A DNA stretch of 64,000 nt from Streptomyces albus subsp. chlorinus (GCF_013302895.1 NZ_VJOK01000001.1:5922996-5986995), one strand, 5' to 3'; shown: positions 33,278 to 43,067, counted from the first letter of the stretch. Program-made: numbers and translations. The notes: generated by a model from the letters alone, not told the origin.

Positions 33278-36200
33278 TCAGCCCAGCAACTCCACCTCCG
33301 CCAACCGCGTCCCCGCGCGGTCGGGCACCAGCCGGTAGTGCCGGTCGCCGGAGCGGTGGGGGAGGGAGAAGACCCGGGTCTGCTTGTCCCAGCGGAAGGT
33401 CTCGCCCTCGCGGCGGTCCACGGTGTGCCACCGCTTGCCGTCGCCGGAGCCCTCCAGTCGCCAGCCGCCGGGTGCCTTCCGGTGGTCGTCGGAGGTGAGG
33501 GTGTAGGAGGTGACGCGGGCGCCCTCGCGTACGGTGACCGGCGCGTCGGTGAGGTCGGCGGCCGTCTGCGAGGTGTCGTCGGTCAGTGCCGAGTCGCCGG
33601 GCTCGGTGACGTCCTCCTGGGGCGAGGGCACGGCGTCGCCCCTGGTGAGGGAGGAGGGTCCCGCGTCGCGGCCCGTGCCCCACTTCGACGGCTTCGGCCC
33701 CATGGCGAACTCCAGGGTGCCGCCCTTCGCCAGCAGTTCGTGCGGGAGGGCGGTGGAGCGCCAGCGCTTGCCGTTGACCTTCAGCCCCTGCACGTAGATG
33801 TTCTTCGCGCTGTTCCTTGGCGCCTTGACCACCAGGTCGCGGCCCCCTTCCAGGTGCACGGTCGCCCTGGTGAACAGCGGGGAGCCGACGGCGTACTCGG
33901 GGGCGCCCATCACGAGCGGGTAGAAGCCCAGGGCGCTGAAGACGTACCAGGCGGACATCTCACCGTTGTCCTCGTCGCCCGGGTAGCCCTGGCCGATCTC
34001 GCTGCCGACGTAGAGCCGCGAGAGGACCTCCCGGACCTTCCGCTGCGTCTTCCACGGCTGCCCGGCCGCGTCGTACAGGTAGGCGATGTGGTGCGAGGGC
34101 TGGTTGCTGTGCCCGTACATGCCCATCCGCACGTCCCGTGCCTCGGTCATCTCGTGGATGATCCCGCCGTAGCTGCCGGCGTACTTCTCCTCGCCCGTCT
34201 CGGGGGTGGCGAAGTAGGAGTCCAGCTTCTTGGCGAGCCCCGACCGGCCGCCGTGGAGGTTGGCCAGGCCACGGGTGTCCTGGGGCGCGGTGAAGGCGAA
34301 GTTCCAGCCGTTGGTCTCGGTGTAGTCGTATCCCCACACCCGCGGGTCGTAGGCGCCGGGGTCCAGCCGCCAGGAGCCGTCGGGCTTCCGGCCCTGGAAG
34401 AAGCCGGTCCGCTTGTCGAAGAGGCGGACGTAGTTCTGGGCGCGCTGCCGGAAGTAGTCCGACTCCTCCTTGTACCGCTTCTCGCCCGTCTTCCCGTACA
34501 GCGCCTTGCCCATGCGGGCGATGCCGAAGTCGTTGAGGTAGCCCTCCAGCGCCCAGGACATGCCCTCCTTGGTGTCGGTGCTCGTGTAGCCGAGGAAGGG
34601 CGAGGTGGTCATGCCCTTGCGGCCCACGCCCGGGTGGGGCGGGGCGACGGTGGCGTTCTTGAGGGCCGCCTCGTAGGCGGTCTTCGCGTCGAGGCCGACC
34701 CCCTTGAGGTAGGCGTCGGCGAAGGCGACGTCCGAGGAGGTCCCGGTCATCAGGTCGGCGTAACCGGGTGAGGACCAGCGGGAGATCCAGCCGCCGTCCT
34801 TGTACTGCTGCACGAAGCCGTCCGCCATCCTGGCCGCCTGCTTCGGGGCGAGCAGCGCGTAGGCGGGCCAGGTGGTGCGGTAGGTGTCCCAGAAGCCGTT
34901 GTTGACGTAGACCTCACCGTCGACGATCTTCGAGCCGGTCTCGGTGGGCGTGTCCGGCTTCTCGGCGGGCGAGAACGGGCTGGCGTACCGCGCCCTGCCC
35001 CCGACCTGCTCGTGCCCCGCGTTGGGGTAGAGGTAGAGCCGGTAGAGGTTGGAGTAGAGCGTGGTGAGCTGGTCGGGGGTGGCGCCCTCGACCTCGATGA
35101 CGCCGAGCAGGTCGTCCCACCGCGCCCGCGCCCGGTCCTCGACCTGTTCGAAGGAGCGGGAACGCGGAATCTCGGCCCGCAGGTTGGCACGGGCCTGCGG
35201 GACGCTGATCAGCGAGGTCGCGATCCGCATCGTGACGGTGCGGTCCTCGCCCGGCGCGAAGCGCAGATAGCCGGCCGCGTCCTTGCTGCCCCCGCCCGTC
35301 AGCTTGCCGCCGCCGGTGACGGGCGCGTCGAACTCGGCGTGGACGAACATCCGGGTGGCACCGGTGGACGACCCGCTTTTGACGTCGGACCAGCCGGTCA
35401 CCACGCCCCGCCGCGTGTCGAGGGTGAGCCCCGCGTGGTCGTCCACGTTGTCGAAGACGAGGCTGGCCGCATCCCGCTCGGGGAAGGTGAAGCGCATCAC
35501 CGCGGCATGGTCGGAGGGGGCGATCTCGGTGCGCAGCCCGTTGGTGAAGGTGACGCCGTAGGAGTACGGCCTGGCCCGCTCGTCGGCGTGCCGGAAGGGC
35601 AGTGCGCGGGCCTTGCGGGAGGCGTCCGGGGTGCCGTGCGCCGCCGAGGGCATCACCTGGAACGTCTGCCGGTCGCCCATCCAGGGGCTGGGCTCGTGGC
35701 TGGCGGCGAACGCCTGCAGCGTGGGCAGGTTGTCGTCGTTGTTCTTCCGCGCGTACTCGTACAGCCAGTCCTTGGCGCCCGCGTCGGTCACCGGCGTCCA
35801 GAAGTTGAAGCCGTGCGGGACGGCGGTGGCGGGGAAGGTGTTGCCCCGCGAGAAGGAGCCGCTGGAGTGGGTGCCGCGTGTGGTGACCACGTGGTCGGAC
35901 AGGTGCGCCTTGGGCGCGGCCGGCTCGCGCGGGGCGATGCGCACATCGTCCAGCCAGCCGCTGAAGGGGCGGGAGCCGGCCTCGGGCCCCTTCGGCGCGT
36001 CGTAGCCGAGCAGCACCCGGTCGACGGTCCTGCCCTCGGCGACCTGCCCGATAGGGGCCTCGGTGTTGTTCCACTGGTTGGCGTACAGCGTCTTGGCGGC
36101 GCCCTGCGCGGCCGGGGTCAGCCGGTTGCCGTGCTGGTCGGTGGCGCGCAGTTCGCTGAGGTAGGTGCCGTCGGTGAAGGCGAGGTCGACGGCGACGTGC

Positions 36201-36745
36201 GTGGCGGCGTACGAGCGGTCGCCGTCGGGCATCTCGGGGAACAGCCGGTAGGAGAGGACGGTGTCGCGGGTGACGGTCAGATCGACGTCGAACACCTTGT
36301 TGGTGGCGAAGCCGCGGCCGGGGCCCGCGTGGTCGCCCGTGAAGCGCAGGGCGTGGGCGCCGGTGAAGCCCGCACCCGTCCTGGCGGTGGGGGAGGAGGC
36401 GGGACCGGTGCCGGTGCGGGTGCCGAGCCCCGGTGCGCCGTCGTGGGTGACGCCGTGGGCGCGGGGCCGGCCGTCCCGGCCGGTCTCGACGGTGTCGTTC
36501 CAGTCGGGCGGCGGGGTGCCGGGTTCGAAGGAGGAGGCGAACCGGGTGGGTGCGCCCGGGGAGCCGGGGTCGGGCCGGGCGACGGCGGCCGTCGCGTGTG
36601 CCGCCTGCACCGTCGAGACCGCCACCAGGGCGAGGACGAGAGCGACGGCGGACCGCCGGGCCGAGGCCGGGCGCGGACGGGCGCCCGGAGGGGAGGGTCT
36701 TTCGCGGTACGGCGTACGGAGTCTCAGCAGCGGGCTGCGGCGCAC
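33278..36745 (-). CDS. Secreted GH92-family alpha-mannosidase
   Basis: It has 1155 residues. A Sec-type signal lies at about 30-55 (RRSAVALVLALVAVSTVQAAHA). A beta-sandwich stretch (about 60-285) precedes the GH92 catalytic region (about 290-1000). Recognisable blocks are NTFPATAVPHGFNFWTPV, GYADLMTGTSSDVAFADAY, ETNGWNFAF, HSNQPSHHIAYLY and GYPGDEDNGEMSAWYVFSALGFYP, which carries the conserved acidic residues of this Ca-dependent exo-mannosidase family. The last 130 residues resemble an F5/8 type C carbohydrate-binding module (RLVPDRAGTRLAEVELLG). GTG 36745 has GAGAGG five bases upstream. A LacI-type palindrome lies 19 bp before the start. It would release mannose from glycans outside the cell. 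Confidence 0.9.
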   Translation of the reverse strand: MRRSPLLRLRTPYRERPSPPGARPRPASARRSAVALVLALVAVSTVQAAHATAAVARPDPGSPGAPTRFASSFEPGTPPPDWNDTVETGRDGRPRAHGVTHDGAPGLGTRTGTGPASSPTARTGAGFTGAHALRFTGDHAGPGRGFATNKVFDVDLTVTRDTVLSYRLFPEMPDGDRSYAATHVAVDLAFTDGTYLSELRATDQHGNRLTPAAQGAAKTLYANQWNNTEAPIGQVAEGRTVDRVLLGYDAPKGPEAGSRPFSGWLDDVRIAPREPAAPKAHLSDHVVTTRGTHSSGSFSRGNTFPATAVPHGFNFWTPVTDAGAKDWLYEYARKNNDDNLPTLQAFAASHEPSPWMGDRQTFQVMPSAAHGTPDASRKARALPFRHADERARPYSYGVTFTNGLRTEIAPSDHAAVMRFTFPERDAASLVFDNVDDHAGLTLDTRRGVVTGWSDVKSGSSTGATRMFVHAEFDAPVTGGGKLTGGGSKDAAGYLRFAPGEDRTVTMRIATSLISVPQARANLRAEIPRSRSFEQVEDRARARWDDLLGVIEVEGATPDQLTTLYSNLYRLYLYPNAGHEQVGGRARYASPFSPAEKPDTPTETGSKIVDGEVYVNNGFWDTYRTTWPAYALLAPKQAARMADGFVQQYKDGGWISRWSSPGYADLMTGTSSDVAFADAYLKGVGLDAKTAYEAALKNATVAPPHPGVGRKGMTTSPFLGYTSTDTKEGMSWALEGYLNDFGIARMGKALYGKTGEKRYKEESDYFRQRAQNYVRLFDKRTGFFQGRKPDGSWRLDPGAYDPRVWGYDYTETNGWNFAFTAPQDTRGLANLHGGRSGLAKKLDSYFATPETGEEKYAGSYGGIIHEMTEARDVRMGMYGHSNQPSHHIAYLYDAAGQPWKTQRKVREVLSRLYVGSEIGQGYPGDEDNGEMSAWYVFSALGFYPLVMGAPEYAVGSPLFTRATVHLEGGRDLVVKAPRNSAKNIYVQGLKVNGKRWRSTALPHELLAKGGTLEFAMGPKPSKWGTGRDAGPSSLTRGDAVPSPQEDVTEPGDSALTDDTSQTAADLTDAPVTVREGARVTSYTLTSDDHRKAPGGWRLEGSGDGKRWHTVDRREGETFRWDKQTRVFSLPHRSGDRHYRLVPDRAGTRLAEVELLG

Positions 36746-37120
36746 ACGGACCTCTCAACGGCCGACAACGTTGTCAGTTGGAATTTTCAGCGACCAGTAA
36801 TCTACCTGCCGCCCAGTGGTGTCAAGAGTGCCGTCGCGGCCGAACGGGCCCGGGGAAAAAGGGAATTCGCAGCGCAGGTCTCAACTCGGGAAAGATGGCG
36901 GCGGGTACTGTTCTCGATCTTGCCCAGATGGCGAAGAGTGGACTATACCTGTCCCACCTTGAGCGGTACCCCGCGCGCGGGAGCCGTTTCGCTGGCGCAC
37001 CATCGCACGATCCGCACCATCCAGCTTCCACTTCACCCGCGGTGTCGGGCCCTTCGCCGGTGGCGAGTTGACGGGAGACCGGTACACCGCCTGAGTCCTG
37101 GAGAAGGCGAGGACCCCAGC
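36746..37120. promoter_or_regulatory. Divergent regulatory region of the GH92 and ngcE genes
   Basis: GACAACGTTGTC (36764-36775) is a perfect 12-bp palindrome of LacI-operator type, next to the GH92 start. AGTGGACTATACCTGT (36937-36952) matches 12 of 16 bases of the DasR-responsive element AGTGGTCTAGACCACT, about 170 bp before ngcE. DasR is known to govern chitin and GlcNAc uptake in streptomycetes. No gene is seen in the gap. Confidence 0.6.
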
Positions 37121-38548
37121 ATGGGAACCAACAGCGTCAACCGGAGGGCCGTGGTGAAACGGGCCGGCGCGGCCTCTCTTCTCGCCGTCCCCGGCATCGG
37201 TTCACTCGCCTCGTGCGCGACCGGCGGCAGTGAGGACAACAAGGCGGAAAAGGGCGAGAAGTCGGCCGGTAATCCGCTGTCGGTCAAGAAGGACGCCGCG
37301 CTCCAGGTCTACGTCTTCAACGGCGGGTACGACGACAAGTACGCGCGCTATGTCAGCGACATGTACGAGAAGAAGTACCCCGAGGCGGAGGTCGACCAGA
37401 AGAAGACCGAGAAGATCGCCACCCAGACGCAGCCGCGGATCGTCAAGGGCGACCCCCCGGATGTGATCAACAACTCCGGCGCCGACAACATGAACATCTC
37501 GGCCCTGGTCAAGAACGAACAGGTCGCCGATGTGACCGAACTGCTGGACGCCCCCAGCTGGGACGACCCGGACGTCAAGGTCCGCGACATCCTGGTGCCC
37601 GGCGTCGTGGAAATGGGGCAGTTCGGCACCGACGCCGTCCACCAGCTCAACGTCGCCCAGACCGTCTACGGCATCTGGTACTCGGACACCATGCTCCGCG
37701 AGACGCTGGAGGCCGAATACCCCAGGACCTGGGACGAGATGCTGGCGCTGTGCAAGAAGGCGAAGAAGAAGGGCCTGCACGGCTGGACGTATCCGGCAGG
37801 GCACCCCCGCTACATGTTCTTCAGCATGTACGCCATGTTCGGCCAGGCCGGCGGCCGCAAGCAGTTGGAGGCCATGGACTACCTGGAGCCGAACGCCTGG
37901 AAGAGCGACGCGGTCAAGGCCGTCTTCGAGGCGTACGAGGAACTGCGCGCCAAGAAGTACGTGCTGCAGGGTTTCGACGGCGAGAAGGCGCACATCGAGG
38001 CCCAGACCGCCTGGACCAAGGGCAAGGCCGTCTTCATTCCCGACGGATCCTGGGTGGAGAACGAGGCGAAACCGACCACGCCGAAGAACTTCGAGATGCG
38101 GGTCGGCGCCACCCCGTCGCTCGACAAGGGCGATGCCATGCCGTTCGGCACCCTTTACGCCCCGCCCGGTGAGCCCTTCCTCATCCCGGAAAAGGCCACC
38201 AACCGGCAGGGCGGCCTGGAGTGGATGCGGATGATGTACAGCAAGAAGGCCGCGCGGAACTTCTTCCGCGAGGTCTCCTCCATGCCCGTGGTCAAGGGCG
38301 CCATCGACGGCCTCGACCTCCCCCCTGGTGTCGCCAGTTCGCAGAAGGCCATCAAGACGGCGGGCGACAACGTCGTCATCGCCTTCTTCAAGGAGTGGTA
38401 CACCGAGCTGTGGAATGAGGACTTCAACTCCGTCATCGGCAAGTTCATGAACGGGGAGACCTCCGTAAAGGAGGCCATGGACACCATGCAGAAGGCCGCC
38501 GACCGGGTTGCCAAGGACCTCGACATCCAGAAGATCAAGAAGTCCTGA
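37121..38548 (+). CDS. ngcE: NgcE-like sugar ABC transporter substrate-binding lipoprotein
   Basis: This is an extracellular solute-binding protein, family 1, of 475 residues. The N-terminus has a twin-arginine stretch (NRRAVVKRAG) and a lipobox (SLASC, Cys about 29), so a Tat-exported lipoprotein is likely. The mature part has the usual YPEAEVDQKK, DPPDVINN, YGIWYSDTMLRE and FIPDGSWVENEAK blocks. Gene order ngcE-ngcF-ngcG upstream of rok7B7-xylFGH is that of SCO6005-6007, reported for GlcNAc/chitooligosaccharide binding. A DasR-like site upstream supports this. ATG 37121 follows GAGGACCCCAGC. Confidence 0.85.
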   Translation: MGTNSVNRRAVVKRAGAASLLAVPGIGSLASCATGGSEDNKAEKGEKSAGNPLSVKKDAALQVYVFNGGYDDKYARYVSDMYEKKYPEAEVDQKKTEKIATQTQPRIVKGDPPDVINNSGADNMNISALVKNEQVADVTELLDAPSWDDPDVKVRDILVPGVVEMGQFGTDAVHQLNVAQTVYGIWYSDTMLRETLEAEYPRTWDEMLALCKKAKKKGLHGWTYPAGHPRYMFFSMYAMFGQAGGRKQLEAMDYLEPNAWKSDAVKAVFEAYEELRAKKYVLQGFDGEKAHIEAQTAWTKGKAVFIPDGSWVENEAKPTTPKNFEMRVGATPSLDKGDAMPFGTLYAPPGEPFLIPEKATNRQGGLEWMRMMYSKKAARNFFREVSSMPVVKGAIDGLDLPPGVASSQKAIKTAGDNVVIAFFKEWYTELWNEDFNSVIGKFMNGETSVKEAMDTMQKAADRVAKDLDIQKIKKS

Positions 38549-38594
38549 CCACCAGCACGGCGTACGCGGGCGATCCGGGGAGAAGCGGAGCGGC

Positions 38595-39650
38595 GTGAAG
38601 ACTGACAAACGGCCGGCCCGGGGCGGGCCGGTGACACAGAGAATGGTCCCGTGGCGGAAACTCCCGGCGCGCGACAAACTGGCCTTCACGGTCGCGGTCC
38701 TGCTGCCGCCCCGGTTCACCCCGGCGCGCGTTCGCTGCGACCGCAGATACCGGACGCTGGACACCTATCGGTTCATCCTCGGATTTCTGATCCTGCCGCT
38801 GCTCTTCTACGCGGTCTTCGTCGTCTCCCCGTTCCTCCAGGCGATCTACTACTCCTTCACGGACTGGGCGGGCGGCGCGACGGCGAACTTCGTCGGCGGC
38901 GACAACTACGTGAAGATGTGGAACGACGAGCGGTTCTGGGAGTCGCTCAAGTCCAGCCTCCTGCTGCTGGTGATCGTCCCGCTGATCACCCTCGCGCTCG
39001 GTGTCTTCCTCGCCTACATGATCACCGCGGGCGGACGGCACCGCAGGGGGGAGGCGATCTCCGGAGTCGCCGGCTCCTCCTTCTACAAGATCGTCTACTT
39101 CTTCCCCCAGGTGCTGTCCATCGCGCTGATCGCGGTGGTGTGGCAGCAGGTCTACAGCTCCCGCAGCGGCCTGCTGAACGGGGCGCTCGGCGCGGTGGGG
39201 CTCGACGGGCTGGAGCAGCGGTGGCTGGGCGGCGACTACAAGCTGGCGCTGTTCTCCACCATGGCGGTGATCGCCTGGAGCTTCGTCGGCTTCTACGTCG
39301 TGCTCTTCTCCGCCGCCATGGGCGCCATCCCCAAGGACATCTACGAGGCGGCACTGCTGGACGGCGCCGGCCGGGTCTCCACCTTCTTCCGGGTCACGCT
39401 GCCGCTGATCTGGGACACGGTGCGCACCGGCTGGATCTACATGGGTATCCAGGCCCTCGACGCCTTCGCCGTGGTGCTGATCATGGTGCCCAAGCACGCG
39501 CTGAAGGTCACGCCCGTCTACCTCTACGAGCGTTTCCGCGAGGGCCAGTTCGGCTACGCCACGGCCACCGGCGTGGTGCTCCTCGCGCTGAGCATGGTCT
39601 TCACACTCCTCGTGATGAGGATCGGGCGCCGTGACCAGATCGAGTACTGA
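38595..39650 (+). CDS. ngcF: NgcF-like sugar ABC transporter permease
   Basis: This is a membrane permease of 351 residues with about six segments beginning at FILGFLILPLLFYAVFVV. The cytoplasmic EAA loop reads EAALLDGAGRVSTFFRVTLPLI and contacts the shared ATPase, which in streptomycetes is MsiK, encoded elsewhere. None is present here. GTG 38595 was chosen after GCGGAGCGGC. The segment from 38595 to about 38760 encodes a basic leader, so GTG 38629 or ATG 38643 are possible starts. It pairs with NgcG. Confidence 0.85.
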   Translation: MKTDKRPARGGPVTQRMVPWRKLPARDKLAFTVAVLLPPRFTPARVRCDRRYRTLDTYRFILGFLILPLLFYAVFVVSPFLQAIYYSFTDWAGGATANFVGGDNYVKMWNDERFWESLKSSLLLLVIVPLITLALGVFLAYMITAGGRHRRGEAISGVAGSSFYKIVYFFPQVLSIALIAVVWQQVYSSRSGLLNGALGAVGLDGLEQRWLGGDYKLALFSTMAVIAWSFVGFYVVLFSAAMGAIPKDIYEAALLDGAGRVSTFFRVTLPLIWDTVRTGWIYMGIQALDAFAVVLIMVPKHALKVTPVYLYERFREGQFGYATATGVVLLALSMVFTLLVMRIGRRDQIEY

Positions 39651-39663
39651 GAAGCGGGAAGCG

Positions 39664-40569
39664 ATGAGTGCCGAACCCCTGAGTGCGGACGCGGTGACCG
39701 GCAAGGCGGCCCCCTCGGGCGCCGCCCCCGTCGGACGCGGCGAGAACAGAACACTGAACGCCTTCTCGCACGTGTTCCTGCTCGTGTGGGTCGTCATGGC
39801 GGCGGGCCCGCTGGTGTGGGTGGCGCTGACCGCCTTCCGGCCGACGGCGGACTTCCTGGACGACCCGCTGGGCCTGCCCACCTCCCCGCACTGGGAGAAC
39901 TTCGTCCACGCCTGGACCGACGCGAAGATCGGCCGGTACGCGCTCAACTCGCTGGTGATCCTGGCCGGCTCGCTGACCGGGACGATGCTGCTGGGCTCGA
40001 TGGCCGCCTATGTCATCGCCCGCTTCACCTTCCCCGGCAACCGGTTCATCTTCCTGCTGTTCGCGGGCGGCATGATGTTCCCGGTCATCCTGGCGCTGAT
40101 CCCGCTGTTCACGATCATGGACAACATGTCCCTGCTGGACACCAGGCCCGGGCTGATCGTCGCGTACATCGCCTACTCGCTGCCGTTCACCACCTTCTTC
40201 CTGACCTCCTTCTTCCGGACACTGCCCACCGGTGTCCAGGAGGCAGCCATGATCGACGGTGCCTCGCACACCCGGACGTTCTTCCAGGTCATGCTGCCGA
40301 TGGCCAAGCCGGGTCTGGTCAGCATCGGGATCTTCAACTTCCTGGGGCAGTGGAACCAGTACCTGCTGCCGCTGCTGCTCAACAACGACGACGAGAACGC
40401 CTACGTCCTCCCGCAGGGGCTGGCGGCCCTCACGGTCTCCCAGGGCTACGCGGGGGACTGGGGGGCCCTGTTCGCCGGGCTGACCCTCGCCATGGTGCCG
40501 GTGCTCGTCGTCTACGCCGTCTTCCAGCGCCAGGTGCAGGCGGGCCTGACCGCCGGCGCCCTGAAGTAG
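39664..40569 (+). CDS. ngcG: NgcG-like sugar ABC transporter permease
   Basis: This second inner-membrane subunit has 301 residues. Segments start at VFLLVWVVMAAGPLVWVAL. The EAA loop is QEAAMIDGASHTRTFFQVMLPMAKPG. It ends in GLTAGALK, as is common for MalG-type permeases. ATG 39664 is 13 bp after the ngcF stop. It forms the channel with NgcF for GlcNAc or chitobiose entry. Confidence 0.85.
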   Translation: MSAEPLSADAVTGKAAPSGAAPVGRGENRTLNAFSHVFLLVWVVMAAGPLVWVALTAFRPTADFLDDPLGLPTSPHWENFVHAWTDAKIGRYALNSLVILAGSLTGTMLLGSMAAYVIARFTFPGNRFIFLLFAGGMMFPVILALIPLFTIMDNMSLLDTRPGLIVAYIAYSLPFTTFFLTSFFRTLPTGVQEAAMIDGASHTRTFFQVMLPMAKPGLVSIGIFNFLGQWNQYLLPLLLNNDDENAYVLPQGLAALTVSQGYAGDWGALFAGLTLAMVPVLVVYAVFQRQVQAGLTAGALK

Positions 40570-40626
40570 GGGCCGACGGGCCGCCGAACCGGGCGCCGGA
40601 AGCGGTGATTTCAGGTTGGCCACGAA

Positions 40627-40642
40627 AGTGGCCTAGACCTGT
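40627..40642. promoter_or_regulatory. DasR-responsive-element-like site upstream of the second sugar importer
   Basis: AGTGGCCTAGACCTGT matches 13 of 16 bases of AGTGGTCTAGACCACT, with the central CTAGACC intact. It lies 166 bp before the binding-protein start and after the ngcG stop. Confidence 0.65.
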
Positions 40643-40807
40643 CGAGGCGGAAAGTGCCATGGATAGTCTCTGCGCCGTAGCGGCACGGGGACCACCGCGC
40701 GAAGCGGCCGAGAGCACCTCCGCCGGGGTGCGCGGGGGATCCGGGTGGCGCCGGAGTGACGCACCAACTGCGAGCAAGTCGACACCGATGTCGAAGGGTT
40801 GAGCAAC

Positions 40808-42070
40808 ATGAACAAGAGAGCAGTGGCGGCCGGTGCCGCGGCGCTCGCCATGGCACTGAGTGTGACCGCCTGTGGCGGTGACAGCGGGAGCTCCGGGGAC
40901 AAGAACACCATCAAACTCGTGGCGGCCGACTACGGCGACAAGAAGTCCAACGCGTCCAAGATCTACTGGGACGCGGTCGTCAAGGACTTCGAGAAGCAGC
41001 ACAAGGACATCAAGGTCGACGTCCAGGTCATCAACTGGAACGACATCGACAAGCAGGTCAAGACGATGATCCAGTCCGGCAACGTGCCGGACCTGCTGCA
41101 GACCGGCGGCTACGCCGACAAGGTCGCCGACGACCTGCTCTACAAGGCCGACGAGGTCCTCTCGGCCAAGACCCGCGAGAACCTCATACCCTCGTTCGCC
41201 AAGGCCGGCGAGGTCAAGGGCACCCAGTACGGCATCCCGTGGGTCTCCTCCACCCGTGTCCTCTTCTACAACAAGAAGGTCTTCAAGGAGGCGGGGATCA
41301 AGAACCCGCCGAAGACCTGGGACGAGCTGGCCGACGCGGCCGAGAAGATCAAGAAGTCCAAGGCCGCCGACACCCCCTACGCGCTTCCGCTGGGCCCCGA
41401 GGAGGCGCAGGGCGAGAGCCTGATCTGGGAGCTGGGCAACGGCGGTGGCTACACCGACGGCAGCGGCAAGTACACCATCGACAGCAAGAAGAACGTCGAG
41501 ACCTTCCACTGGCTCCAGGACAACCTGGTCAAGCCCGGTCTGACCTACTCCAACCCGGCCACCACCGAACGCAAGACCGCCTTCGCGGACTTCGCCGCGG
41601 GCAAGGCCGGCATGCTCAACGGCCACCCGAGCCTCGTCCAGATGGCCAAGTCGGGCAAGGTCGACTACGGGGTGACCACCATCCCCGGCAAGGACGGCCC
41701 GCTGAAGTCCACGCTGGGCGTCGCCGACTGGATGATGGCCTTCAAGGACGGCGGCAAGCAGAAGCAGATCAAGACCTTCCTCGACTTCGTGTACGCGAAG
41801 AAGATGCTGAAGTTCGACGAGATGTACAACTTCATGCCGGTCACCAAGGACGCGCTCGCCACGATGAAGTCCAACGGCAAGCACAAGGACCTGGAGCCCT
41901 TCTTCGACGAGCTGCCGAAGGCCGAGTTCTACCCGCTGGGCGACCCGTCCTGGGACGTCGTCTCCGCCGAGATGAAGAAGACCGGCGGCAAGGCGGCGAA
42001 GGAGGACCCGAAGAAGGTCCTCGGGGACCTGCAGAAGAAGGCGGAGGAAGCGGCGGCGAACACCAAGTAA
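40808..42070 (+). CDS. Sugar ABC transporter substrate-binding lipoprotein
   Basis: It has 420 residues. A lipoprotein signal runs to the lipobox SVTAC (Cys about 21), followed by a Gly/Ser linker. The mature domain is MalE-like: VVKDFEKQHKDIKVDVQVINW, GNVPDLLQTGG, YGIPWVSSTRVLFYNKKVFKEAGI. TTG 40799 is in frame, but ATG 40808 with AAGGG nine bases upstream is preferred. It heads a binding protein-permease-permease operon. Substrate is not evident. The DasR-like site suggests an amino sugar, chitobiose or another DasR-linked oligosaccharide. Confidence 0.85.
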   Translation: MNKRAVAAGAAALAMALSVTACGGDSGSSGDKNTIKLVAADYGDKKSNASKIYWDAVVKDFEKQHKDIKVDVQVINWNDIDKQVKTMIQSGNVPDLLQTGGYADKVADDLLYKADEVLSAKTRENLIPSFAKAGEVKGTQYGIPWVSSTRVLFYNKKVFKEAGIKNPPKTWDELADAAEKIKKSKAADTPYALPLGPEEAQGESLIWELGNGGGYTDGSGKYTIDSKKNVETFHWLQDNLVKPGLTYSNPATTERKTAFADFAAGKAGMLNGHPSLVQMAKSGKVDYGVTTIPGKDGPLKSTLGVADWMMAFKDGGKQKQIKTFLDFVYAKKMLKFDEMYNFMPVTKDALATMKSNGKHKDLEPFFDELPKAEFYPLGDPSWDVVSAEMKKTGGKAAKEDPKKVLGDLQKKAEEAAANTK

Positions 42071-42116
42071 GCCGCGGCCCGCACTGCTTCGCACCTCCGT
42101 ACCGCAAGGAGACCCC

Positions 42117-43067
42117 GTGTCACTGAAGGCCCCGCCGTCCCCGGCCAGCGAGCGCCGGGGGCGGGGCGGGCAGCCCGCCCGGCCGGCCCCCCGCTCGCGC
42201 GGCGGGCTGGCCCGGCTCGGCCCGCTCCCCTGGATAGCCCCGGTCGTCCTGCTCATCCTCGCCGTCGTCGTCTGGCCCGTCATCGAGCTGGTGAGGACCT
42301 CGTTCCTCAACATCAGCATCGCGGGGATCGTGCGCGGGTCGGCCGGCACCGACAAGTACCGAAAGCTCCTCGACGAGACGGACTTCGGGCACGTCATCGG
42401 CTGGACCGTCCTGTGGACGGTCGTGGTGGTCGGCGTCACGATGCTCGTCTCGCTGGGGCTGGCCCAGCTGTTCAACCAGCAGTTCCCCGGCCGCCGCCTC
42501 ACCCGCTGGGCCCTCATCGCGCCCTGGGCGGCCTCGGTCCTGATGACCGCCATCGGGTTCAAGTGGATGCTCAACCAGACCGCGGGCATCCTCAACACCG
42601 TGATGCTGGACCTCGGCATCATCGACAAGTCCAAGGACTGGCTGGGCTCGGCGGGCACGGCCTGGCCCTGGATGATGTTCGTGGCGGTCTTCGTCTCGCT
42701 GCCCTTCACCACCTACACCCTGCTGGCCGGGCTCCAGACGATCCCCGGCGAGGTGTACGAGGCGGCACGGATCGACGGCGCCGGGCCCTGGCAGACCTAC
42801 ACGGGCATCACGCTGCCGCTGCTGCGGCCGGCGTTCCTGGTCGGTGTGGTCATCAACCTGATCAACGTCTTCAACTCGTTCCCGATCATCTGGGCGATGA
42901 CGCAGGGCGGCCCGGGCAGCGACACCGCGACGACCACCGTGTTCATGTACAAGCTCAAGGAGACGGACCTCGCCGAGTCCGCGGCGATGTCGGTGGTCAA
43001 CTTCGCGATGGTCGTCGTGCTCGTGCTGGTCTTCCTGAAGGTCAGCCGCTGGAACGAGGAGGACTGA
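42117..43067 (+). CDS. Sugar ABC transporter permease (MalF type)
   Basis: It has 316 residues, with a Pro/Arg-rich cytoplasmic N-terminus, then six segments from LPWIAPVVLLILAVVVWPV. The EAA loop is YEAARIDGAGPWQTYTGITLPLLRP, followed by AMTQGGPGSDT, a loop typical of MalF-like permeases. GTG 42117 has AAGGAG upstream, 46 bp after the binding-protein stop. Its TGA shares one base with the next ATG (TGATG). An ATPase is not encoded nearby. Confidence 0.88.
   Translation: MSLKAPPSPASERRGRGGQPARPAPRSRGGLARLGPLPWIAPVVLLILAVVVWPVIELVRTSFLNISIAGIVRGSAGTDKYRKLLDETDFGHVIGWTVLWTVVVVGVTMLVSLGLAQLFNQQFPGRRLTRWALIAPWAASVLMTAIGFKWMLNQTAGILNTVMLDLGIIDKSKDWLGSAGTAWPWMMFVAVFVSLPFTTYTLLAGLQTIPGEVYEAARIDGAGPWQTYTGITLPLLRPAFLVGVVINLINVFNSFPIIWAMTQGGPGSDTATTTVFMYKLKETDLAESAAMSVVNFAMVVVLVLVFLKVSRWNEED

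Noticed and set aside
35012..37120. N-terminal extension of NgcE
   Set aside because: The upstream frame runs antisense through the GH92 gene. The Tat-lipoprotein signal starts at ATG 37121.
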